Source: Coriobacteriia bacterium
Lineage (GTDB): Bacteria > Actinomycetota > Coriobacteriia > Anaerosomatales > SLCP01
Assembly (NCBI GenBank): GCA_007125735.1
Contig: SLCP01000098.1
Location: forward strand, 1 to 15,245
Direction of reading: 5' to 3'
DNA: 15,245 nt
The translations under genes were made by a program, and so were the position numbers. Under the pieces are notes generated by a model. That model did no database searches. It was not told where the DNA came from and was given only the letters and a program-made list of their open reading frames with translations. Of the stretch, positions 6,075-13,808 are shown piece after piece. Position 1 is the first letter of the stretch. Every line of letters begins with the position of its first letter.

Positions 6075-8321
6075 TCAGGGCGTGGGTGTCGCCGTAGGCT
6101 CCGGTTGCGGTTTCGGATCGGGCTTGGGTTCGGGTTTCGGTGGTTCCGGTTCCGGTGCCGGAGGCGGGGGTGGCGGCTCCGAGGTGTCCTTGCCCTTGGA
6201 CACGCTCACGGTCACCGTCCCGCCGGGTGCGACGCGCGCCCCACCCGCCGGGTCCTGCGCGACGATCGACCCGACAGGCGCGGTGTCGTGGAAGACCTCG
6301 TTCGTTGCGAGTGAGAGTGTCGACTGGCTGAGCGCGTCGTTGGCTTGCGCCACGGTCATGCCGATGAGGTCGGGCACGGTCTCGCGCAGATCCGTCTGCC
6401 GCCACGTGTACTCTGGCTGCGGTACGCGCTCGAAGTCGAGCACCGGCAACCCCTCGTGCGCTTTGCGCATGAAGTCTGCCCAGATCGGAGCCGCGAGCGT
6501 GCCGCCGAAACCTCTGAGGCCGTGGACGTTGCGCATCGGCACCTCACGCTCGTAGTAGCCCACCCACACCGATGTGACGAGCTGGGGCGTGTACCCAACG
6601 AACCAAGCGTCGCGGTAGTTCTGACTCGTCCCGGTCTTGCCCGCCGCGGGTCTGCCGATCGCTGCTCTGCGGGCCGTGCCGCCCGTGATGACGCCGCGCA
6701 TCACGTTCGTCGTGGCATAGGCGATCGACGGCTCCAGCACCTGCCGGCCCTCGGGGTTGAGCTCGAAGACGGTCTCGCCGTGACGGTCGACGACCTTCGT
6801 CACGAACGCGGGCTCGAAGTACTCGCCGTTCGTAGCGAGCGTCCCGTGTGCCGAGGCCATCTCGAGTGGGGTGACGTTGTTGCTGCCGAGCGCGATCGAC
6901 GGATAGTGGGGGATCTGCGAGCGGATGCCCATCCGCTTCGCTACCGTAGCCACTTTCTCCGCACCGGTGCTCTCGTCGTCGTTGAGTTCCCAGATGAGCC
7001 GCGCGAAGACCGTGTTGACCGAGGAGCGCATGGCGGAGTCGAGCGTGATGAGGCCGCGCCCCCGGCCCTCGCTGTTCGAGACGTTCCACGGCGGCTCGGT
7101 CGGGATGACCGCAGGCGACGATGAGTCGACGTAGCGCGAGGGTGGCATGCCGGCCTCGAGGGCGGCCACGAGCACGAACGTCTTGAACGCCGAGCCGGGT
7201 TGGCGCCTGCCCTGAGTGGCGAGGTTGAACTTGTTGGTAGCGTAGTCTTTGCCGCCGACGAGGGCCTTGACGGTGCCGTCGCGCGGGTCGAGTGAGACGA
7301 GCCCTACGTCAGGATCGTCTTGCCGGTTCAGAAACGAGAAGGCCGCGCGCTCGGCCTCTCGCTGCAGGCCGAGGTCGATGGTCGTGTGCACCTCGAGTCC
7401 GCCCTGGAAGACGAGCGATGAGCTGTACTCCTCCTGCAGGATCTTCTTGACGTGGGCCACGTAGTACGGTGCGTGGAATATGCCGTCCTCGGGCTCGGGA
7501 GAGCGCTGGAGCTCGAGGGGAGCATCGCGCGCCTCTTCGTATTCCTCACGGGTGATGTAGCCGTTCTCCAGCATTCTGAAGAGCACCTGTGTCCGGCGCG
7601 CGAGTGCGCCGTCGGGGTTCGAGAAGGGGGAGAGTCTGCTCGGTTGCTGCGGTAGACCCGCGAGCAACGCGGCCTCGGGCAGAGTGAGGTCGGCCGCGTT
7701 CTTGGAGAAGTACGTGCGGGCCGCGGCCTGTGCGCCGTATGCGCCCTCTCCGAAGTAGATCGCGTTCAGATAGAGCTCGAGGATCTCGTCCTTACTCTTG
7801 CGCTTCTCGAGTTCGCGCGCGAGGAACGCCTCTCTGACCTTGCGCTGTATCGAGATATCGGTGCGCTCGTCGAGGAGTACCGTGTTGCGGATGTACTGCT
7901 GGGTGATGGTGGAGGCGCCCTCTTTGATCTCCCCGGCCATGATGTCGATCACGAGGGCACGGGCGATTCCCTGGATATCGACGCCGTCATGCGTGTAGAA
8001 GCGCTCGTCTTCGACGGCGACGATGGCTTCGACGAGATCGGTCGAGATCCTCGACTTCGGCACGACGGTGCGGTTCTCCAAGTACAGGCGTGCGATGAGC
8101 GTCCCATCGGCGGCGTAGATCCGTGTGGCCTGGGCGACTTCGAACGCCTCGGGAGACTCGTAGTCGGGGAGATCGTTGAGCCATGTAGCGAGCGTCGCGT
8201 ATGCGGTCAGTGCTCCGCCGGCGACGAGGGAGAGCCCGAGCACGGCCACGACGATCAGCGCAACGACCGCGAACGGCGTGCCCGCGCGGCGACGGCGAAC
8301 CCTGTAGCGCCTACTTGACAT
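6075..8321 (-). CDS. Class A penicillin-binding protein with PASTA domain and Pro/Glu/Lys tail
   Basis: This bifunctional cell-wall enzyme polymerises lipid II (glycosyltransferase GT51) and cross-links peptides (transpeptidase) outside the membrane. It has 748 residues. Order: short basic cytoplasmic N-terminus; one membrane segment at about 17-45; GT51 domain with catalytic E104 in EDERFYTH, STITQQ at 137-142 and the RKVREA...LELYLNAIYFG block; transpeptidase with S377-A-F-K380, S434-V-N436 and K562-T-G-T565; PASTA domain at about 648-709; then a 38-residue tail very rich in Pro, Glu and Lys. All catalytic motifs are intact. ATG 8321 has purine-rich GGAGG/GAGG sequence upstream at usable spacing. 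It is paralogous to the PBP at 10866-13592, sharing GRRQPGSAFK, IGRPAAGKTGT and RDAWFVGYTP. The gene is convergent with the NIF3-like gene and divergent from the U32 gene. Confidence 0.95.
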   Translation of the reverse strand: MSSRRYRVRRRRAGTPFAVVALIVVAVLGLSLVAGGALTAYATLATWLNDLPDYESPEAFEVAQATRIYAADGTLIARLYLENRTVVPKSRISTDLVEAIVAVEDERFYTHDGVDIQGIARALVIDIMAGEIKEGASTITQQYIRNTVLLDERTDISIQRKVREAFLARELEKRKSKDEILELYLNAIYFGEGAYGAQAAARTYFSKNAADLTLPEAALLAGLPQQPSRLSPFSNPDGALARRTQVLFRMLENGYITREEYEEARDAPLELQRSPEPEDGIFHAPYYVAHVKKILQEEYSSSLVFQGGLEVHTTIDLGLQREAERAAFSFLNRQDDPDVGLVSLDPRDGTVKALVGGKDYATNKFNLATQGRRQPGSAFKTFVLVAALEAGMPPSRYVDSSSPAVIPTEPPWNVSNSEGRGRGLITLDSAMRSSVNTVFARLIWELNDDESTGAEKVATVAKRMGIRSQIPHYPSIALGSNNVTPLEMASAHGTLATNGEYFEPAFVTKVVDRHGETVFELNPEGRQVLEPSIAYATTNVMRGVITGGTARRAAIGRPAAGKTGTSQNYRDAWFVGYTPQLVTSVWVGYYEREVPMRNVHGLRGFGGTLAAPIWADFMRKAHEGLPVLDFERVPQPEYTWRQTDLRETVPDLIGMTVAQANDALSQSTLSLATNEVFHDTAPVGSIVAQDPAGGARVAPGGTVTVSVSKGKDTSEPPPPPPAPEPEPPKPEPKPDPKPQPEPTATPTP

Positions 8322-8421
8322 GCCCCGACCTCACCTCCAGGCTCCCTATTGTGCCCTATGGCGCGAGTATCGTGCCAGGTTACCCGCGTACCTGTCACCA
8401 AACCGATAAGACGAAAGGCAC

Positions 8422-10845
8422 ATGGAGAACGTTCACCGACACTCCCGGTCACCTGAACTGCTCGCACCCGCAGGCGGACCCGAGGCGCTGCGGGCCGCCG
8501 TCAACAACGGTGCCGACGCTGTCTACCTCGGCGTAGAGAGCCTGAACGCGCGGCGCGGTGCAGCGAACTTCACCCTTGCAGCGCTGCCAGACGCCGTTCG
8601 TTACGCGCACGTGCGCGGGGCGCGTGTCTACCTGACCGCGAACGTCGTGATCAGACCCGCCGAGATGGCCGAGGCACTGGATCTCGTCGACGAGGCGTGG
8701 GCGGCGGGCGTCGACGCGGTCATCGTGCAGGACCTCGGGCTCGCACGCGTCCTGCGCACGGCGCTGCCCGATGTACGGCTCCACGCCTCCACGCAGATCA
8801 ATGCTCACGACAGTCGCACGATCGCCGAACTCGCGCGCGTCGGTTTCGCTCGCGTCACGCTTGCGCGAGAGGTAGCGCTCGGCGAGGTGGCCGCGTTGAC
8901 CGCCACCGCCACTCCTGAACTCGAGGTGTTCGCTCATGGGGCGCTGTGCATGTCCTACTCCGGGCAGTGTCTGCTCTCGTCGGTCATCGGCGGCCGGTCG
9001 GCGAACCGGGGACTGTGCGCTCAGCCGTGCCGACTCCCGTACGAGCTGCTCGACGAGAAGGGCGGCGCGCTACCCGCGCCCGGCCGCTACCTGCTCAGTC
9101 CACGCGATCTCAGCACGATAGACCTGCTGCCGCAGGTGGTCGCGAGCGGCGTGGCGGCGATCAAGATCGAGGGCCGCATGAAGAGCCCCGAGTACGTCGC
9201 GGTCGTGACCAAGACCTATCGCGCCGCGCTCGACCGTGCGCTTACCGATCCCGACGGCTACGAGGCGACCGATGCCGAACGAAGCGCGCTCGCCGAGGTA
9301 TTCAGCCGAGGGTTCACCACCGGACACCTCGGTGGCGAACGGGGAGAGGATCTCATGGCGTACACGCGCCCGAACAACCGGGGCGTGGCCCTCGGGCGCG
9401 TCGCCTCGGCGCGCGGCGGAACGGCCACGATCGCACTCGAGCGCGCTCTCGACGTCGGCGATGTGCTCGAGTTCTGGACCGGGCGCGGCCGGTTCGCGCA
9501 GACGGTGCAGCAGATGACGCTCAAAGGTCGTGCGGTCTCCTCGGCGCCTGCTGGAGAGCGGGTCGAGGTGCCCGTCGAGCGTGCCGTCGCCGGCGGTGAC
9601 CGTGTCTTCCGCGTCGTGAGTGCCTCGCTCGAAGCGGCGGCTCGTCGCACGTTCGCGACCGCTGATGCGGGCCGTACCGTTCCCGCACGCATCGAGGTGC
9701 GCGCACGAATCGGCGATTCGCTCTGCGTCGCGATGCAGGCACGAGGCGAGCGCGGCGAGGCGTGCGGTCCAGTGGTGGAGCCCGCCCGGACCAAGGAGTT
9801 GACCGCAAGCGACATCATGGAGCACGTCGGACGCCTCGGCGGGACACCGTTCCTGGCCGAGGAGTGGGAGATCGAGCTCGGTCCGGGCGCTGGCGCCGGA
9901 TTCTCGACCGTGCATGCGGTACGGCGGGAGGCCGTCGGTGCGCTTGAAGCGGCGCTCGATTCACCGTGGGCGGATCGGGCGGCGCGCCACCCCGCCGTGC
10001 CTGTCCCACGCCCTGGCGCCCCCCGTGAGCACGCGTCGGACATGCCCGAGATCGTGGTGTGGACGACCCGTCTCGCGACGGCCAAGGCGTGTATGGCTGC
10101 CGGAGCGCACCGTGCCATCGTCCCGGCCTGGGTCGTCGAGGACTCGGATCAGCTGCCTGACGGGATCGCTCTCGAGCTGCCGCGCATCGCGCATGAGGGC
10201 GAGGTCGACGAGACGCTCGGCCGCGTCCGTCCCGATACGCCGTACGTCGCAGGCACGCTTGGCGCGCTCGCGGCGAGTTCGGCTGCGAGCTCAGAGGTGT
10301 GGGCTCACTGGAGTCTCAACACCGTGAACCCATGGACCGCTGCGCACCTGCTCGACATGGGGGCCGCGGGCGTCTGGGTCTCGCCGGAGGTCTCGGGGAA
10401 CGAGGTCGCGCGTATCGTAGGCGACACCGGCGCGCACTGCGGAATGGCCGTGCTCGGGCGTCAGGAGGTCATGGTGCTGGAGCACTGCCTCATCTCGGGG
10501 TCCGCACGGTGCGACCGTGCGTGTGCGACGTGTGCTCGGCGCGAGCGGTGGTACGCGCTCAGGGACCGCAAGGGCTACGGGATGCCGGTGATCGTCGATC
10601 CATCTGGCCGTTCTCACGTGTTCAACGCGGTGCCTGTCGATCTCACGCGGGCGCTCGATGAGGTGGTCGCCGCCGGTGTCTCGGCCGTCCGCTTCGACGT
10701 GACCGTCGAGCATCTTCAGCAGGCGCAGAAGCTGACTCGCCGTCTCAGAGAGGCCCTCGAGGCCGTCATCGCGGGCAAGAGCACGCGGAGTGAAGCTCTG
10801 CTCGATCCGGCGACGGCCGGCCACTTCTACCGGGGCGTCGGGTAG
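8422..10845 (+). CDS. U32 family protein with DUF3656-like region, RlhA/YdcP-like
   Basis: The 807-residue protein carries the U32 signature EVFAHGALCMSYSGQCLLS. Four cysteines (C176, C183, C199, C203) match those thought to hold an Fe-S cluster in this family. PELLAPAGG near the N-terminus, IKIEGRMKSPEYV, and FSRGFTTGHLGG followed by RPNNRG are also typical. Members were long called collagenase-like peptidases; studied E. coli members are RNA hydroxylation factors (TrhP on tRNA uridine 34, RlhA on 23S rRNA C2501). The length and the extra region after about residue 370 favour the RlhA/YdcP group over the shorter TrhP. A second cysteine set near the C-terminus (C689, C697, C701, C704), followed by RDRKGYGMPV, may be another metal site. 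ATG 8422 has GAAAGG only 3 bp upstream, a short spacing, but the conserved domain begins at once. It stands alone between two PBPs on the opposite strand. Confidence 0.88.
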   Translation: MENVHRHSRSPELLAPAGGPEALRAAVNNGADAVYLGVESLNARRGAANFTLAALPDAVRYAHVRGARVYLTANVVIRPAEMAEALDLVDEAWAAGVDAVIVQDLGLARVLRTALPDVRLHASTQINAHDSRTIAELARVGFARVTLAREVALGEVAALTATATPELEVFAHGALCMSYSGQCLLSSVIGGRSANRGLCAQPCRLPYELLDEKGGALPAPGRYLLSPRDLSTIDLLPQVVASGVAAIKIEGRMKSPEYVAVVTKTYRAALDRALTDPDGYEATDAERSALAEVFSRGFTTGHLGGERGEDLMAYTRPNNRGVALGRVASARGGTATIALERALDVGDVLEFWTGRGRFAQTVQQMTLKGRAVSSAPAGERVEVPVERAVAGGDRVFRVVSASLEAAARRTFATADAGRTVPARIEVRARIGDSLCVAMQARGERGEACGPVVEPARTKELTASDIMEHVGRLGGTPFLAEEWEIELGPGAGAGFSTVHAVRREAVGALEAALDSPWADRAARHPAVPVPRPGAPREHASDMPEIVVWTTRLATAKACMAAGAHRAIVPAWVVEDSDQLPDGIALELPRIAHEGEVDETLGRVRPDTPYVAGTLGALAASSAASSEVWAHWSLNTVNPWTAAHLLDMGAAGVWVSPEVSGNEVARIVGDTGAHCGMAVLGRQEVMVLEHCLISGSARCDRACATCARRERWYALRDRKGYGMPVIVDPSGRSHVFNAVPVDLTRALDEVVAAGVSAVRFDVTVEHLQQAQKLTRRLREALEAVIAGKSTRSEALLDPATAGHFYRGVG

Positions 10846-10865
10846 GAGGAGCTTCGCAACCGCCG

Positions 10866-13592
10866 TCAGCGGATGACGATCGTCTTGGTCACCGAAGCGG
10901 TCTGGTCACCATCGCCCGTCACCCAGAGCGTGACCTCGTAGGTGCCTGGCTCCTCGTATACGTGGGTGACGAGGCGTCCCTCGGCAGTCGCCCCGTCCCC
11001 GAACTCCCACACGTAGAGCACGATCGTCCCGTCGCTGGTAGAGGTGGAGCCGTCGAACGACACCTCGTCGCCTACGGCCGCTTCGTCAGGCGAGAACGTG
11101 AACGCCGGTTTGGGTGGCTGCGACACGGGAGCTCCGCTCGACACCACGAGGGCGACGAGTGAACCCGCCTCGAGCTCGGTCCCTGCGGGAGGCGAATGCC
11201 GGGCGACGAGCCCTGCGGGTATACCCTGCATCGGCTCTTCGGTCACGCTCGCCTCGAGTCCCAACTCGGCAAGGGCCGCAAGCGCCTTCTCCTTCGTCAT
11301 ACCTACCAGATTGGGCAGCTCGACCGTCTCGGGGCCCGCGTGGAGGGGGCACGTGTCGGGCACGGCGGTGCTGAGGAACAAGCCGCGCAGCGTGTTCGGG
11401 CACCACTCGGTCGCCACGGCGCCGCTCTCCGCGCAGATGGTGAGCTCGACGAGCCCGGCGGGGCGCTCGAAGTCGGCAGCAGCGCGTCCGTCGAGCGCTT
11501 GCTTCATGAACGTCGCCCATATCTGTGCGGGAATCGAGCCGCCGGTCACGTTCCGCCCCCGGACGTCGGTCATCTCGCGCTGCTCCTCGGCATGTCCGAC
11601 CCACACCGATGCGACGAGGTCGGGCGTGTACCCGACGAACCAGGCATCGCGGTAGCGCTGTGTCGTGCCGGTCTTGCCGGCCGCCGGACGGCCGATAGCT
11701 GCGGCACCACCGGTCCCCTTCGTGATGACGCCACGCAGCACGTCGGTCGTCAGGTAGGCGACAGCCGGGTCCAAGACGCTCTCCGCCTGCGATTCGGCGA
11801 CGAAGAGCTCCGTTCCGTCCACGTCCCTTACGGCGGCGATCCCAAAGGGCACGGCGTGCGTGCCGCCCGTGGCAAGCGTGCCGTACGCCGCGGCCATATC
11901 GAGCGGGGAGACGCCTTCTTCGTGTCCGCCGAGCGCGATGGCCGGCACTGGAGTCATCTGTGATGCGACACCCATGCGGTTGGCGGTCCGCGCGACCTCC
12001 TCGGCGCCTACCTCCAAGATGAGTTGGGCGAACACCGAGTTGATAGATTTCTCCATAGCCTCCCGCAGGCGCATCGGTCCCGTGCGACCGCTCGCGCCCG
12101 TGACGCTCCACGTCTGCCCGTTGGGGAGCGTCAGCGACGCGGGACCACACTCGTAGGTGTCCTCTGCGGTGACCCCTGCGGAAAGCGCGGTGGCCAGCAC
12201 GAACGGCTTGAATGCCGATCCCGGCTGCCGTCTTCCTTGCACGGCGACGTTGTACTGCTGTGAGGCGAAGTCGCGTCCGCCCACCATCGCGAGGATCTCG
12301 CCGGTGTGGGGGTCGACGGCCACGAGCGCTGCCGAGGGGTCGTCGGGCTCGTGCAGCGCCTCGGCGATCGCTGCTTCAGCAGCGCGTTGCATGCGCGTGT
12401 CGAGCGTCGTGGTGACGGAGATGCCGCCCCGGAAGACCGCATCGGACCCGTACGTCTCGACGAGAGCCGCCTTCACGTACTCCACGAAGTACGGCGCGGT
12501 GACGTCGCGCGCGCTCAATCCGGCGAGCACGGGTTCGGTGTCTGCGGCCGCCACCCGCTCTTCTTCGCTGATGAGACCACGGTCTGTCATCTGACGGAGG
12601 ACGGTGTTGCGGGCGGACAGCGCATTCTCTGGCTGGAGGTAGGGAGAGAAACGCCCCGGCGACTTGATGAGACCCGCGAGCATCGCCGACTCCGCGAGGT
12701 CCAGATCGGTGACCGGCTTGCCGAAGTAGACTTGTGCCGCCGACTCCACACCGTATGCGCCGTGGCCGAAGTAGATGGTGTTGAGGTAGAGCTCGAGGAT
12801 GCGGTCCTTGCTATAGCGCTTCTCGAGCTGGTAGGCGAGGATCGCCTCGGAGACCTTGCGCTTCAGGGTTTGCTCGGGCGTGATGAAGGCGTTCTTGACG
12901 TACTGCTGGGTGATCGTAGAGCCGCCTTGTGCGGTCGAGCGAGTACGGATGTCCACCCACAGCGCGCGCGCGATACCGATCGGATCGACACCGACGTGGT
13001 CGTAGAAGCGGGCGTCCTCCGTCGCTATCACGGCCTGGCGCAGGACCAGCGGAGTCTCCGAGAGGGGCCGGTCGGTACGGTTCTGCTCGGCGAAGAGCGT
13101 GGCCAGGACCTCGCCGTTCCTGTCGAGGATGACCGAGGTCTGGTCCCGGCCTGCCGGAGGCCCTTCGAGGTCGGGCAGGTCGCGGAGGATGCTCGCGTAG
13201 ACGATCCCGCCTGCGAGCAAGACGGCGACGAGCGTGAACACGAGGGTCAGCCCCACCATCTTGAGGATACGGCGGGTGCGCGGGGAACGCTGGCGCGGCC
13301 TGCGGTCCGCCGAGGGGCGCCGCCCGGAGGGGCGCTTACGTCCTCTCGCGGCTGAAGGACGTGGCTTGCGTCGCTGGTCGCTCGGTGGCTTCCTGCGCGC
13401 TTGCTGGCGTGGTGCGGCCGCGCGGCGCGTCGAGGACGAGCCGCGGGCGGTAGACGCGCCGCTCGAGCGCGTGCGCGCCGACCCGCGCCCCGAGGAGCTC
13501 TTCTGCTCGGATGAGGTGCGTTTGCGCGGTCTCGGTGTGGGGCGCTTCCGGGGATTGCCACCGGAGCGACGTCTGGGCTCGTGATCGCTCAT
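10866..13592 (-). CDS. Class A penicillin-binding protein with Arg-rich N-tail, PASTA and PKD-like domains
   Basis: A bifunctional peptidoglycan glycosyltransferase/transpeptidase of 908 residues from ATG 13592. Order: cytoplasmic region 1-108, extremely basic (about 32 Arg, 6 Lys, 19 Ser, 14 Pro, few acidic residues); membrane segment about 111-135; GT51 with E192 in TEDARFYDH and STITQQ at 225-230; transpeptidase with S459-A-F-K462, S516-I-N518 and K640-T-G-T643; cysteine motif C720, C731, C748 (ICAESG, EWCPNT, DTCPLH); PASTA about 757-818; PKD-like domain about 828-908 with YVWEFGDGATAEG and VTHVYEEPGTYEVTLWV. All catalytic motifs are intact. The frame stays open far upstream, antisense to tyrS, but ATG 13592 is the first plausible start. 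No Shine-Dalgarno site precedes it, so the start is less certain than the gene. The only other internal Met near the membrane segment is residue 112. It converges with the U32 gene across a gap of only 20 bp. Confidence 0.93.
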   Translation of the reverse strand: MSDHEPRRRSGGNPRKRPTPRPRKRTSSEQKSSSGRGSARTRSSGASTARGSSSTRRAAAPRQQARRKPPSDQRRKPRPSAARGRKRPSGRRPSADRRPRQRSPRTRRILKMVGLTLVFTLVAVLLAGGIVYASILRDLPDLEGPPAGRDQTSVILDRNGEVLATLFAEQNRTDRPLSETPLVLRQAVIATEDARFYDHVGVDPIGIARALWVDIRTRSTAQGGSTITQQYVKNAFITPEQTLKRKVSEAILAYQLEKRYSKDRILELYLNTIYFGHGAYGVESAAQVYFGKPVTDLDLAESAMLAGLIKSPGRFSPYLQPENALSARNTVLRQMTDRGLISEEERVAAADTEPVLAGLSARDVTAPYFVEYVKAALVETYGSDAVFRGGISVTTTLDTRMQRAAEAAIAEALHEPDDPSAALVAVDPHTGEILAMVGGRDFASQQYNVAVQGRRQPGSAFKPFVLATALSAGVTAEDTYECGPASLTLPNGQTWSVTGASGRTGPMRLREAMEKSINSVFAQLILEVGAEEVARTANRMGVASQMTPVPAIALGGHEEGVSPLDMAAAYGTLATGGTHAVPFGIAAVRDVDGTELFVAESQAESVLDPAVAYLTTDVLRGVITKGTGGAAAIGRPAAGKTGTTQRYRDAWFVGYTPDLVASVWVGHAEEQREMTDVRGRNVTGGSIPAQIWATFMKQALDGRAAADFERPAGLVELTICAESGAVATEWCPNTLRGLFLSTAVPDTCPLHAGPETVELPNLVGMTKEKALAALAELGLEASVTEEPMQGIPAGLVARHSPPAGTELEAGSLVALVVSSGAPVSQPPKPAFTFSPDEAAVGDEVSFDGSTSTSDGTIVLYVWEFGDGATAEGRLVTHVYEEPGTYEVTLWVTGDGDQTASVTKTIVIR

Positions 13593-13614
13593 AGAAGGTA
13601 GGGGTGCCGCCAGC

Positions 13615-13638
13615 CATCGGTATCGGTACGGGTACGGT
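13615..13638. repeat. Four tandem degenerate hexamers upstream of the second PBP gene
   Basis: On the + strand the units are CATCGG, TATCGG, TACGGG and TACGGT, back to back, starting 23 bp upstream of the PBP ATG at 13592. The units differ by one to three bases. The tract lies in the expected leader of a gene that has no recognisable ribosome site. It may be a small binding array or simple sequence; no function can be assigned. Confidence 0.5.
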
Positions 13639-13671
13639 GTCGTAGTTCGGATCGCACGCGGCCACGTTCGC

Positions 13672-13699
13672 TTGGGGGCGGCGGGCGTCGTGCTAGAGT
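13672..13699 (+). promoter_or_regulatory. Probable tyrS promoter (extended -10)
   Basis: A -35-like TTGGGG (13672-13677) and a -10-like TAGAGT (13694-13699) are separated by 16 bp. A TGC directly before the -10 makes it an extended -10 element. Predicted transcription would start near 13706, giving a leader of about 100 nt before the tyrS GTG. I looked for T-box hallmarks in this leader and found none, so tRNA-sensing attenuation is not supported here. Confidence 0.55.
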
Positions 13700-13711
13700 A
13701 TGACACGCAAA

Positions 13712-13724
13712 TGCCGGGCCGGCA
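13712..13724. promoter_or_regulatory. Perfect dyad just downstream of the predicted tyrS start point
   Basis: TGCCGG (13712-13717) and CCGGCA (13719-13724) form a perfect inverted repeat around one central G, about 6 bp past the predicted transcription start. The one-base centre does not allow the full hairpin in RNA (at most four pairs with a five-base loop), so a DNA operator for a dimeric repressor is a reasonable reading. High GC makes chance dyads fairly common. Confidence 0.35.
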
Positions 13725-13808
13725 GCCCCGAGTCACCGATCCGTCACCTGAGCGGCGTCGTCGAGTCGGGCACGGCCACCCTCCTGTCGTGAGAAGGAGT
13801 CGCGTCCA

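Noticed and set aside
6022..6555. A Gly/Ser-rich + strand frame opposite the end of the first PBP
   Set aside because: It is the mirror of the Pro/Glu/Lys tail and PASTA codons of the PBP; its Gly-rich look comes from that low-complexity tract.
8322..8421. Divergent promoters between the first PBP and the U32 gene
   Set aside because: Only isolated -10-like hexamers (GATACT on the - strand, TATCGT on the + strand) are seen without properly spaced -35 partners. Promoters must be near here, but I cannot place them.
13700..13808. A T-box riboswitch in the tyrS leader
   Set aside because: The leader is only about 100 nt and I find no conserved T-box sequence (AGGGUGG-type) or clear specifier stem.
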